Shown here: positions 34,336 to 43,236 of the stretch, piece by piece
How the letters are laid out: each line of letters opens with the position of its first letter
Numbering within the stretch: position 1 is the stretch's first letter
NCBI RefSeq assembly: GCF_011386835.1
Contig: NC_088800.1
Coordinates: 59,053,439 to 59,117,438 of the forward strand
Reading direction: 5' to 3'
Length of the DNA stretch: 64,000 nt
Source of the DNA: Chrysemys picta bellii
Lineage: Eukaryota; Chordata; Testudines; Emydidae
Program-made: the position numbers and the translations under genes
Notes under the pieces: model-generated
Told to the model about the DNA's origin: nothing
Database searches by the model: none
What the model saw: only the letters and a program-made list of their open reading frames with translations

Positions 34336-37123
34336 AATACAAGTGGTTCCTCTTCTTACCAATACCTGGGCTATAGTGTTGACTGTGGCAGTAGCTTTCT
34401 GTGTTTGGAAATACTCAGAAGGTCCAGAATTTGGATCTGGCTTAAATAAGCATTCACAATTCAGATGCTTCTCTGAACCCCTTGTGAGTCTGCAAGATTG
34501 AGCCAAAAAACTGACATGAACAAGGTTTCTGATGCGTCTCCTTTCTAATAAGGCCCTGATTACCACAAGCACAGCGTTATGGTGTCCCATCACTTCCTCT
34601 TCCAGTCTAGTCTGAACCTAGATATCCAGAGTAATGGGAAAATGAAAAGTAGTGAATTAAAAAATGTTAGGCAGACTTTCTTAAGCCCTCAGGAATGGTT
34701 AAGTTCAACACCTTTAATACCAAAGTTGTTTTATCTAAACCTGATCAATGAACCCTGACTCTGTCAGAGGCTTCAAAAGTAGAGAAAATCAGTCTCTTAG
34801 GTGTGTCTTGCATTAAGCAACTTTCTGTTCATCTGAGAATACTTATACTGCTCTATGGGAAGTCTGGCTCTGTTGTCTGGTCCCAGGCTGTCCCTCTTGG
34901 GGCTGAGAAACAAAGTGTGTGGCTCAAAATTTAGCCATTTTGCTGCATTAAGGAATGTCATTGTGGCCCCAAAGGCCCTGTTAAACCATGTCCAGCCCGA
35001 AAAAAGGTAGTGATCATGACATAGAGAGGAGTGGACTTCAGAGCAGTAATAAACAGATTCTGCAGCCTGATGGAGCACTAGAGGACACCTAAAAGATCAC
35101 ATGCCTTAAGAAAAAATTAAATACAATCCACCCCCCCCATCCATTGTTAAAACGGGGTATAAGGGCTATGCTCCTTCATATTGTGGTGCACAGGCTGACA
35201 GCAATGCTGAGATGTAAATCATAGTCACTAGGACTATTGGGTGGGGACTAGGTTTTAGGACATAGACTACATTAGCCTTTGGGTATGTAGAGTTTTTACC
35301 TTGAGTTAAGTGATTGCCAGTTAAATAAAGGTAGAAAACAAGTTTGTAAATAGTCTGGATGCTCCCCAACAAAAACAGATGCCAGGTTTTCTTGTCCTAC
35401 AAAAATAAAAATAAAATATTTTAAAGAAGCCTGATCTTGCTCTAGAAAATATATATACACACACACATACATACTGGGCTCCCACATGTATCTATGAGAG
35501 ACCTGCCTATATGGTAGAATGCAGCCCTGTAGATTTTGGGAGAGGCCTGACATCTTAGTTGATATTTTGAGTAATCAGAACATCTAAAATGTCCATTGAT
35601 TAAATAAAGCCAATACGTTGGGGAGGGGAAAACCTTCTGCCTTTGGGGCTGGATTCCCCCATATGGCCCGGTTGCCTTGTGGTGCTCTGATAGTAGAACT
35701 GGCTTAATTAGGTAATTTAGCTAGGTTTGTTCTGTAAAGCAGTCGGTGTGTACCACTGAATTCAGGCCTCTGATTTTGTACTTACTCCAAGTTCTTCAGA
35801 AGGAGTTAATTAACTAATAGATTCACAATAGTGTTTACCCATTCAAACCAGGATGGCCATGGAAGAGTTAGCTACAGCGTGATTTGGAATATTCAACACC
35901 CACATGAAATGAACTTTTGGAGACATTAAAGTTTTATGGGGTTCATAGCCAATTCCATTGCAGTGTCTACCTGCACAGACTAATGAAGTATGTGTTCATG
36001 TCAAATTGCAATGTACATAGGTTAATTCATTTACAGAATTAGAGAGTAGCTGTAAATGGATTTCTGGGTCCCAGCTGAGAGACTCCATCAACAACACAAG
36101 GAGGGGTGATTAGCTCATGTGATGACTGTTAGTTATAAGACCCTTGGTACCTGATTAGCCCATCTTGTCGTGCCGAAGGCATATTCTGTGGCTCTTGCTC
36201 CTACGCTACTGTACCTGTTCTTTGTGCAGATCTTTGGTGGCTACTGTAGATGGCAGCAGAAGCTAAAGAAAATACAAAGACCTTGCAAAAAATATTTAAT
36301 TAAACCATTGTTTGGTGTTGCCCTCAGTCTGTTTTATCTCTTGGTCTCTGCAGGCTCTTCCAGAGGGTTGAGGCGATTACAGGTGGCAGAAGCCAAATTA
36401 AATAAATTATATATTGAGCTCAGGTTTCGCTGGGTGACAGTTTGTTTTTTGCCTGGAGGGACTGTGGCTGTGTTGGCTCTGAGAGTATCTGTGTCAGCCG
36501 GGTGCCAGAAGCCAGTCTGCAGGCTTCTCAGTGTTTCTTTGAATTCCCCTGCCTGCTCCCGTGCATATCACTGTGTCAGAGAAAGGCCAGCAGCAATGCT
36601 GACAAATTATTTTTAACGTTCTGTCTCTGCAAGTGAATTATTTTCCTCTCTCTCTGTGTTACGGCTGTTAGCCACCATGGGAGAAGGCAAACAACTATAA
36701 TGCAAGATAAAAATTGCGCACAGTCATCCTTCTCCCCTTTCATTCACATCTTAATGAGCAGTACGACTGGCATGTGCTGGTGCTCCACTCTGTGTTTTAA
36801 ATCTCACCTTGAAGGATTCTCTGTAAAGTGGGAAGCTACTGGCATGACTTAATGACCAAATACTCAGAGCAGCTCTTGTATGCTTAAGAACGCACAGTCC
36901 CTAAAACACAAGACCTGGATTTCTTTGGTAAAGTGAAGAGCTTTCATACTTCTTCATGGCAGCAGTTTGTTTATATTCAGCAATAGCGGAGCTGCTAAAT
37001 CCTATTGATCTAATATAGTTTTCATATGAATAGAATTTTGCTCATTTTCAATACATTTAATTATTAAGAGTTTTTGTTAAGTATCTGATCAGCTTTAATT
37101 GATAAGGGAAGCCACTAGTCTGA
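34336..37123. other. Long non-coding stretch
   Basis: No gene supported. 36620-36900 is repeat-poor and could be a conserved non-coding element, but only a cross-species alignment could tell. The 148-codon ORF at 36170-36616 has no domain signature. A (CA)n-like run lies at 35449-35472. Confidence 0.4.
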
Positions 37124-37131
37124 CCCTCTTC

Positions 37132-37346
37132 CAGGGGTGAAAGTAACTTAAAGGACTTACTGGTATGACGGAGGTCCGGGACCTTTAAATCCCTGCCCGA
37201 GCCCGGCTGCTGGAGCTCCGGCGGTGATTCAAAGGGACCGGGGCTCCCTGCAGCAGCTGGAGCCCTAAGCCCTTTAAATCACCGCTGGAGAAGCTGGTCC
37301 AGTCCGGCACGGCGTACCGGCTCTTGCCAGCTTACTTTCACCTCTG
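37132..37346. mobile_element. Non-autonomous hAT element
   Basis: A 215-bp unit with a perfect 8-bp TSD CCCTCTTC (37124-37131 and 37347-37354). TIRs CAGGGGTGAAAGTAA and CAGAGGTGAAAGTAA. The interior has complementary halves (GAGCTCCGGCGGTGATT against AATCACCGCTGGAG). Non-coding. Confidence 0.93.
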
Positions 37347-37559
37347 CCCTCTTCCCTGGGGCTGCAGCCTACATCATTTCTAACTCACTAGACTTCACTT
37401 GGCTCTCTCTAGAGAGGAGACTGCCTGGATTCATCTCCCTTGGAAATTTTGTTCCAATATACAAGGGATGATAGAACACACTGGGTGGAAAGGAGATGAG
37501 TTATAATTATCTTGCCCTTCTTTAGTACCTTCTATTAGAGAATTAAGCTTCACACCATC

Positions 37560-37694
37560 TCCAGTGAGAGGTAATTTTAGATATGGAAACATAAAGGCAG
37601 AGAGAAGTGAAGTGACTTGTTCAAGATAACACAGCAAGTCAGTGGCAAAGCAAGGAACAGAACCCAGATCCCGACTCCTGGCACTGTTCCTTAG
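37560..37694 (-). repeat. MIR-like SINE fragment
   Basis: Antisense MIR: 'GTGAAGTGACTTGTTCAAGA', then 'TAACACAGCAAGTCAGTGGC' and 'AGAACCCAGATCCCGACTCC'. It is cut at its right side by the element starting at 37695. Confidence 0.75.
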
Positions 37695-38370
37695 TAGGGT
37701 TGCCAACCCTCCTGGATTGGCCGAGAGTCTCCTGGAGTCGGAATCCATCTCCCCAGTGGCTACTGAGACCAACCTGGGAGATTTTAACAGGCTGCTAAAA
37801 GGCTAGTAGGCGGTGCAGCACGGCTAAGGCAGGCTCCCTACCTGGCCTGGCTCCGCGTGGCTCCTGAAAACGACTAGCACATCTTTCTGGCTCCTAGGCA
37901 CAGGGGTAGCCAGGGGTCTCTGCGCACTGCCCCTGCCCCAAGCTTTGACTCTGCAGCTTCCATTGGCCGGGAACCACAGCCAATGGGAGCTGCGGGCATG
38001 GTACCTGCAGGAATGGCAACGTTTGGAGCTGCCTGGCCACCCCTGAGCCTCGGAGCCGAGGGACATGCCGGCCGCTTTCAGGAGCCACGCGAGATAAGCG
38101 CTGCCTGGCTGTACCTCTCACCCCCTTCCGCACCCCTGCCCCAGCCCAGAGCCCCCTTCTGCACCCAAACCCCTCTGTCCTCCGCCCAGAGCCTGCGCTG
38201 CATCCTGGTGAAAGTCAGTGAGTGTGGGGGAAAGTGAGCAATGGAGGGAGGGTGGATGGAGTGAGCAGGGGGGTAGGGCCTCAGAGCTGGGGTGGAGCAG
38301 GGGCATGGCCTGGTGGAAGGGGCAGGGCAAGGGTGTTTGGGTTTGTGTTATTAGACAGTTGGCAACCCTA
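37695..38370. mobile_element. Non-autonomous element, TAGGGTTGCC termini
   Basis: A 676-bp unit. Left end TAGGGTTGCCAAC, right end TAGGGTTGCCAACTG as reverse complement. The interior is GC-rich and holds a small inverted CCAAT module (ATTGGCCGGGAACCAC, then AGCCAATGGGAGC). The same family lies at 49224-49924, where an 8-bp TSD supports a hAT origin. The TSD of this copy is not recognisable. No transposase. Confidence 0.75.
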
Positions 38371-38815
38371 TTAGCCCTAAGAAACATTGATACAAGTTCT
38401 GGTTTGGGGCCTGAAACATTCTGAGTAGTTTGTAGTCTATATATAAGAGTAAAGACTGTGGATTACACTGCAGATGTGGTTTGGCAAAAAGAGAATCACA
38501 TGTTAGACCCTTAGCATTGAGGGGAAGGGAGCTCATTTTCATCATATGCATTTCAATTTCAGTATCGTCTGTGATACTCTAGTGATAGCAAAGGCTTCTA
38601 GCTTGTACTGGGCAGAGGCTCTTCAGATAATAGCTTCTTTGGATGCTAATAAAATGGATTGTGTTATACTTGTGTGATGCAATCCTTAAAACATTTGTTG
38701 ATGGGAATCTTTTCATTCCCAGAACAAACACAACAGTGGCAACAGAGCAGTTGAGGAGTGACAGATTATCTGCGATCAGGAGGATTGGTGGACAGTTGTA
38801 CTGTGAAGAAACATA
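38371..38815. other. Non-coding stretch, no gene seen
   Basis: Nothing recognised between the two mobile elements. Confidence 0.4.
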
Positions 38816-39195
38816 GGGTATGTCTACACTACGGGATTAATCCGAATTTATATAATTCGAATTTGGGAAACAGATTGTATAAAGTCGAAATGTATGCGGC
38901 CACACTAAGCACATTAATTCGGCGGTGTGCGTCCAAGTACCGGGGCTAGCATTGATTTCTGCAGCGTTGCACTGTGGGTAGCTATCCCATAGCTATCCCA
39001 TAGTTCCCGCAGTCTCCCGCGCCCATTGGAATTCTGGGTTGAGATCCCAGTGCCTGATGGGACAAAAAACATCGTCGCAGGTGGTTCTGGGTACAGCCTC
39101 CCCTCCTCCCTCCCTCCCTCCCTGCATGAAAGCAACGGACGGCAGACAACCATTTTGCGCCTTTTTTCCTGGGTGAACACTGCAGACTCCATACC
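38816..39195 (+). promoter_or_regulatory. Harbinger left terminal region / transposase promoter region
   Basis: A 380-bp non-coding leader from the left terminus to the transposase ATG. It contains TGCGGCCACACTA at 38895-38907, GCACTGTGGGTAGCT at 38969-38983, an 11-bp tandem pair AGCTATCCCAT (38980-38990, 38991-39001) and a (TCCC)n run near 39103-39122. Copies of the first two motifs also occur near the right terminus. They are candidate binding sites for the Myb-like partner or for transcription start; no TATA box is obvious. Confidence 0.5.
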
Positions 39196-40506
39196 ATGGC
39201 AAGCATGGAGCCCGCTCAGCTCAAGACAGCAGTCATGAACATTGTAAACACCTCGCGCGTTCTTGTGGAGTTTATGCTGAGCCAGGACCAGAAAAACGAG
39301 GCGAGAAGGCAGCGGCGGCGGCAGCACAGCGACAAGCATGATGAGGACATGGACATGGACACGGACACAGAATTCTGTGAAACCACGGGCCCCGGTGCTT
39401 TGGAGATCATGTTGTTAATGGGGCAGGTTCTATCCATGGAACGCCGATTCTGGGCAAGGGAAACAAGCACAGACTGGTGGGACCGCATAGTGTTGCAGGT
39501 GTGGGATGATTCCCAGTGGCTGCGGAACTTTTGCATGCGTAAGGGCACTTTCATGGAACTTTGTGACTTGCTGTCCCCTGCCCTGAAACGCCAGAATACC
39601 AAGATGAGAGCAGCCCTCACAGTTGAGAAGCGCATGGCGATAGCCCTGTGGAAGCTTGCAACGCCAGACAGCTACCGGTCAGTCGGGAATCAATTTGGAG
39701 TGGGCAAATCTACTGTGGGGGCTGCTGTGATGCAAGTAGCCAAAGCAATCACTCAGGTGCTGCTACGAAAGTTAGTGACTCTGGGAAATGTGCAGGCCAT
39801 AGTGGATGGCTTTGCTGCAATGGGATTCCCTAACTGTGGTGGGGCGATAGATGGAACCCATATCCCTATCTTGGCACCGGAGCACCAAGCCACCGAGTAC
39901 ATAAACCGCAAGGGGTACTTTTCAATGATGCTGCAAGCACTTGTGGATCACAAGGGACGTTTCACCAACATCAACGTGGGCTGGGCGGGAAGGGTTCATG
40001 ATGCTCGCGTCTTCAGGAACACTACTCTGTTTAAAGGGCTGCAGCAAGGGACTTACTTTCCGGACCAGAAAATAACCGTTGGGGATGTTGAAATGCCAAT
40101 AGTTATTCTTGGGGACCCAGCCTACCCCTTAATGCCATGGCTCATGAAGCCATACACAGGCAGCCTGGACAGGAGTCAGGAGCTGTTCAACTACAGGCTG
40201 AGCAAGTGCAGAATGGTGGTAGAATGTGCATTTGGCCGTTTAAAAGGTCGCTGGCGTTCATTATTGACTCGCTCTGACCTCAGCCAAAGAAATCTCCCCA
40301 TTGTTATTTCTGCTTGCTGCGTGCTCCACAATCTCTGTGAAAGTAAGGGGGAGACCTTTATGGCGGGGTGGGAGGCTGAGGCAAATCGCCTGGCTGCTGA
40401 TTACGCGCAGCCAGACACCAGGGCGATTAGAAGAGCACACCAGGAAGCGCTGTGCATCAGAGAAGCTTTGAAAACCAGTTTCATGACTGGCCAGGCTACA
40501 GTGTGA
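39196..40506 (+). CDS. Harbinger transposase (DDE_Tnp_4 / HARBI1-like)
   Basis: An intact 436-residue ORF in the size range of vertebrate Harbinger transposases. Residues 1-60 hold a basic stretch (RRQRRRQ, ~38-43) and an acidic run (DEDMDMDTD, ~49-57). About 140-190 is a helix-turn-helix-like region (TVEKRMAIALWKLATPDSYR, then SVGNQFGVGKSTV) typical of these enzymes. The DDE nuclease follows: D219 in GAIDGTH, D307 in GDPAYPL and E343 in VECAFGRLKGRW, with 35 residues between the last two. HDARVF at 268-273 is the usual conserved block. No stop or frameshift is seen, so the enzyme may be catalytically competent. The chosen ATG sits in a good context (ACCATGG). Known Harbinger transposases need a Myb-like partner for nuclear import and DNA binding; that gene lies downstream in the opposite orientation. 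An AATAAA follows at 40608. The domesticated relative HARBI1 is a less likely reading because TIRs, TSD and partner gene are all present. Confidence 0.96.
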   Translation: MASMEPAQLKTAVMNIVNTSRVLVEFMLSQDQKNEARRQRRRQHSDKHDEDMDMDTDTEFCETTGPGALEIMLLMGQVLSMERRFWARETSTDWWDRIVLQVWDDSQWLRNFCMRKGTFMELCDLLSPALKRQNTKMRAALTVEKRMAIALWKLATPDSYRSVGNQFGVGKSTVGAAVMQVAKAITQVLLRKLVTLGNVQAIVDGFAAMGFPNCGGAIDGTHIPILAPEHQATEYINRKGYFSMMLQALVDHKGRFTNINVGWAGRVHDARVFRNTTLFKGLQQGTYFPDQKITVGDVEMPIVILGDPAYPLMPWLMKPYTGSLDRSQELFNYRLSKCRMVVECAFGRLKGRWRSLLTRSDLSQRNLPIVISACCVLHNLCESKGETFMAGWEAEANRLAADYAQPDTRAIRRAHQEALCIREALKTSFMTGQATV

Positions 40507-40607
40507 AATATCTTTTTGTTTCTCCTTCATGAAAACCTGCCCCCTTTATTGACTCATTTTCTGTAAGGAACCCACCCTCCCCCTTCCCCCAGCTTGCTTT
40601 CAAACCA

Positions 40608-40613
40608 AATAAA
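40608..40613 (+). terminator. Poly(A) signal of the transposase gene
   Basis: AATAAA, 102 bp after the transposase stop. It lies within 35 bp of the poly(A) signals of the convergent minus-strand gene. Confidence 0.75.
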
Positions 40614-40634
40614 GTCACTATCATTTAAAAATCA

Positions 40635-40647
40635 TTTATTCTTTATT
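40635..40647 (-). terminator. Poly(A) signals of the Myb-like gene
   Basis: Two minus-strand AATAAA hexamers (40642-40647 and 40635-40640), about 70-80 bp downstream of the partner gene's stop at 40718. Together with the plus-strand signal they form a compact bidirectional 3' end. Confidence 0.7.
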
Positions 40648-40717
40648 AATAGATTAGAAAAAGAGGGAGGAACCCGGATGGGATTTGGGAGGAGGATCGG
40701 TGGGAAGGAAAAGGCCA

Positions 40718-41235
40718 CTAAAAAAAGGTTAAAAAAATGACAGCCTTTTGCTTGGGCTGTCCACTGGGGTGGAATGGGAAGGTGTACGGAGCCTCCCCCC
40801 CCACACGTCTGGGTGAGGAGGATATGGAACATGGGGAGGGGGGAGGGGGGTACAGGGGCTGTAGCGGCACTCTGTTTTCCTGCAGCCGTTCCTGAAGCTC
40901 CACCAGACGCCGGAGCATGTCTGTTTGCTCACGCAGCAGCCCCAGCGTTGCATCCTGCCTCCTCTGATCTTCCTGCCGCCACCTCTCATCTCGAGTGTCC
41001 CTCCTCTCCTCACGTTGGTCCCTCCTCTCCTCACGTTGGTCCCTCCTGTCCTCACGTTCACTGGCTTCTTTCCTATACTTTGAAACCGTTTCCTTCCACT
41101 CATTCAGATGAGCTCTGTCACTGCGGCTGGATTCCATAATTTCTGCAAACATCTCGTCTCGCGTCTTCTTTTTACGACGCCTTATCTGTGATAGCCTTCG
41201 GGATGGAGGAGGGAGGCTTGAGGAATTTGCAGCTG
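40718..41235 (-). CDS. Myb/SANT-like partner, exon 2 (coiled-coil C-terminus)
   Basis: Second coding exon of the Harbinger partner protein. The acceptor CCCTCCCTACAG, preceded by a pyrimidine tract, lies just upstream (intron end at 41236). It is a NAGNAG site (ACAGCAG), so the exon may start at 41235 or 41232; both keep the frame. The product starts AAANSSSLPPPSRRLSQ, then a basic cluster RRRKKK, then a long charged coiled coil (DEMFAEIMESSRSDRAH to LRRLVELQERLQE) with short REERRDQ-type tandem repeats, and a proline-rich tail. The basic cluster would suit nuclear import. The region reads as one open frame to the TAG at 40718-40720. It would be translated only if the stop in exon 1 is bypassed or absent in other copies. 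Confidence 0.75.
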
Positions 41236-41553
41236 CTGTAGGGAGGGGAAAAAAGAGAGAAGTGTTTAAAAAGATACATTTTGCAGAACAATGCTTATAC
41301 TCTTTCACGGTGACCAACACTATTCACATTACATAGCACATGTGATTTCTGTGCAAGGTCGCATTTTGCCTCTTAATACTGAGTGCCTGTGGCTTTGCTG
41401 CTAGAGATCACAGGTCCGGGCAACAGAATTCGGCTTGCATGCAGCCATGGTAAGCCATTGTCTTACGGCTTCTGCGCCCTCCTTTCCCACATACCAAGCA
41501 AAGCCCGTAGAGTGCTGCGGTTTTTCTGTTAACATTCAGCAGCAGCAGAAAAC

Positions 41554-41765
41554 AAACTAACCACCCCACCCCCCCTCCCGCCATGAATTCTCTGGGATGA
41601 TCGCTGTACCCCTCCCCCCACCGCGTGGCTGGTATCAGGGAAGATCCCTGCAGGAACCAAACTAACCACCCCCCCCCCCGCCGCTCCCCTCCCGCCATAA
41701 ATTCTCTGGGATGATCACGGTACCCCTCCCCCCACCGCGTGGCTGGTAACAGGGAAGATCCCTGC
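41554..41765. repeat. Imperfect tandem duplication, two ~105-114 bp units
   Basis: Unit 1 (about 41554-41651) and unit 2 (about 41659-41765) both run AAACTAACCACC, a C-rich tract, CTCTGGGATGATC, ACCGCGTGGCTGGTA and CAGGGAAGATCCCTGC. The spacing differs because the C tract varies in length. It lies in the intron of the partner gene. Confidence 0.9.
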
Positions 41766-41863
41766 TAGCCAAACGCGAAAAGCTCAGGGCCAATTTCCCA
41801 TCTGCACTTGGCTAACTGCAGGGAAGGATTTATTTTCAGCCACAGGCAAACAGCCCAGTAGGA

Positions 41864-42205
41864 ATGGCCACCTCTGTCCCCTTAATTAAGTTCCCGTATT
41901 TCAACCAGGTTACCATGAGTGATATCACTCTCCTGAGGATTACACAACAAGATAAAGAACGGATGTTGCTTAAATGCCAGCAAACACCGGGACCATACGC
42001 TGCCAGGCTTTGTCAGGCAATGATACCAGATTACTTGCTGCAAGCATGGCGTGGTCAAGTGTCCTACCATGGAGGATGGAATAAGGATGCACTGCCCAGA
42101 AACCTTGTGGCAAGGCTTTTGGAGTACCTCCAGGAGAGCTTCATGGAGATGTCCCTGGAGGATTTCCGCTCCATCCCCAGACACGTTAACAGACTTTTCC
42201 AGTAG
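41864..42205 (+). CDS. Third Harbinger ORF, 113 residues, possibly BEN-domain-like
   Basis: An uncharacterised ORF on the transposase strand, inside the intron of the minus-strand partner gene. It starts MATSVPLIKFPYF and ends RSIPRHVNRLFQ. Residues ~45-96 show the spacing YAARLCQAM..DYLL, then NKDALPRNLVARLLEYLQ and SF. This is reminiscent of the helical BEN domain, a DNA- and protein-binding fold (pattern 'P..YA..L....L', then 'K..L....V..I......F'). That is pattern matching by eye and uncertain. Codon use looks ordinary and there is no internal stop, although the opposite strand is also open over the same stretch. A splice-acceptor-like TTATTTTCAG lies ~25 bp upstream of the ATG, so this could be a downstream exon rather than a separate gene. 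Standard Harbinger elements are described with two genes, so a third product would be unusual. It might also be a captured host exon or a chance ORF. Confidence 0.5.
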   Translation: MATSVPLIKFPYFNQVTMSDITLLRITQQDKERMLLKCQQTPGPYAARLCQAMIPDYLLQAWRGQVSYHGGWNKDALPRNLVARLLEYLQESFMEMSLEDFRSIPRHVNRLFQ

Positions 42206-42305
42206 CTGAACTGACCGCGAATGCATCCCAAGTCCTCAGGGCAAAGTAATCATTAAAAACCGTTTGCTTATAAAACAAGTTTTATATTTTAAAAGGTAAA
42301 CTCAC

Positions 42306-42888
42306 CTGAGGTCCCTTCCATGGGGTCATGGTCTTGGATACTGGCTTGGGAGGGTTGGGAGGGTACTTCAGTCAGGCTGAGAAAAAGATCCTAGCTGTTG
42401 GGGAGAACGGAGTGCTGTGTGCTCTCTGCAAGCTCATCCTCCTCCTCCTCCTCCTCCTCCTCTCCTCCATTGGCAGAATCCTCAGGTGTAGCTGATGAGA
42501 CTATCCCCGACCCGGAATCCACGATCACAGGTGGGGTAGTGGTGGTGGCCCCCCCTAGAATTGCATGCAGCTCGGTGTAGAAGCGGCATGTCCGCGGCGC
42601 TGACCCAGAGCGACCGTTTGCCTCCTTTGTTTTTTTATAGGCTTGTCTGAGCTCCTTGACTTTCACGCGGCACTGATCTGAGTCCCTATTGTGGCCTCTC
42701 TCCATCATGCCCTTGGAGATTTTTTCAAAAGTTTTGGCGTTTCGTCTTTTAGAACGAAGTTCTGCTAGCACTGAATCCTCTCCCCATATAGCGATCAGAT
42801 CCAGTACCTCCCGTACGGTCCATGCTGGTGCTCTTTTTCGATTATCGGCCTGCATGGTTACCTGTGCTGATGAGCTATCTGTGGTCAC
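42306..42888 (-). CDS. Myb/SANT-like partner, exon 1 (broken by an in-frame stop)
   Basis: First coding exon of the Harbinger accessory protein, starting at the ATG complementary to 42886-42888. Residues ~20-92 form a Myb/SANT-like (trihelix type) DNA-binding domain: W23 and W35 in APAWTVREVLDLIAIWGED, then KTFEKISKGMMERGHNRDSD and QCRVKVKELRQAYKKTKE. A serine/threonine-rich linker and an eight-glutamate run (E143-E150, encoded by a TCC repeat on the plus strand) follow. A TAG at 42391-42393 stops translation after 165 residues. The same frame stays open beyond the stop (DLFLSLTEVPSQPSQAS) up to a strong splice donor at 42306/42305, so the stop is probably a recent nonsense mutation. In known systems this protein binds the transposase and the transposon ends; the truncated form would keep the Myb domain but lose the coiled-coil C-terminus. 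Confidence 0.85.
42433..42463. repeat. (TCC)n trinucleotide run in coding sequence
   Basis: A CTCCTCCTC run that encodes the poly-glutamate stretch of the minus-strand Myb-like gene. Its length is likely variable between copies. Confidence 0.9.
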
Positions 42889-43236
42889 CTGTGCTCTCCA
42901 CGCTGGGCAAACAGGAAATGAAATTCAAATGTTCGCAGGGCTTTTCCTGTCTACCTGGCCAGTGCATCCGAGTTTAGATTGCTGTCCAGAGCGGTCACAA
43001 TGATGCACTGTGGGATAGCTCCCGGAGGCCAATACCATTGAATTGCGGCCACACTATCCCTAATTCGAAATGTTAAAATCGATTTTGGCGCTACTCCGCT
43101 TGTCGGGGTGGAGTACAGAAATCGATTTAAAGGGCCCTTTATTTTGAAATAAATGGCGTTGTTGTGTGGACGGTTGCAGGGTAAATTCGAATTAACGCTG
43201 ATAAATCCGAATTAAAGTCGTAGTGTAGACCAGGCC
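42889..43236 (-). promoter_or_regulatory. Harbinger right terminal region / partner-gene promoter region
   Basis: 348 bp between the partner gene's ATG and the right terminus. It carries GCACTGTGGGATAGCT at 43005-43020 and TGCGGCCACACTA at 43044-43056, the same motifs and in the same orientation as near the left end. It also has ATCGATTT inverted pairs flanking a GGAGTA/TACTCC block (about 43075-43130). Candidate transposase or partner binding region. Confidence 0.5.

Larger units (their letters stand above)
41236..42305 (-). other. Intron of the Myb-like partner gene
   Basis: Defined by the donor CAG/GTGAGT on the minus strand (GT at 42305-42304) and the acceptor ending at 41236. Splicing joins the exons in phase 1 without shifting the frame, which strongly supports the model. 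The intron, about 1.07 kb, contains a tandem duplication (about 41554-41765) and, on the opposite strand, the 113-codon ORF at 41864-42205. Confidence 0.75.
38816..43236 (+). mobile_element. Near-complete autonomous Harbinger (PIF) transposon
   Basis: A 4421-bp DNA transposon. Termini GGGTATGTCTACACTACG at the left and GGCCTGGTCTACACTACG (reverse complement) at the right. The flanking triplet ATA at 38813-38815 and 43237-43239 gives the 3-bp TSD expected for PIF/Harbinger. Inside the TIRs both ends have AATTCGAATT-type subterminal motifs. It contains the transposase (+), a convergent two-exon Myb/SANT-like gene (-) and an extra ORF (+). It is the probable source type for the many GT-TCTACACT-ended MITEs in the window. 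The left-hand strand is taken as + because the transposase is on it. Confidence 0.95.

Noticed and set aside
33781..34593. A 270-codon minus-strand ORF as a host gene
   Set aside because: It runs through a Harbinger-type MITE and flanking DNA, has no domain, and its composition follows the repeat.
36170..36616. A 148-codon ORF as a membrane protein gene
   Set aside because: Hydrophobic stretches come from T-rich DNA; no start context, splice sites or known motif support it.
40729..41103. Second minus-strand frame over exon 2 of the Myb-like gene
   Set aside because: It is a shadow frame of the repeated GAGGACAGG-type codons; only the frame that joins exon 1 in phase is kept.
41882..42226. 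Minus-strand 114-codon ORF opposite the third Harbinger ORF
   Set aside because: It lies inside the intron of the minus-strand gene and has no motif; the plus-strand frame gives a more protein-like sequence.
38816..43236. Domesticated HARBI1/NAIF1-type host genes
   Set aside because: Both genes sit between matching TIRs with a 3-bp TSD, so they belong to a transposon.
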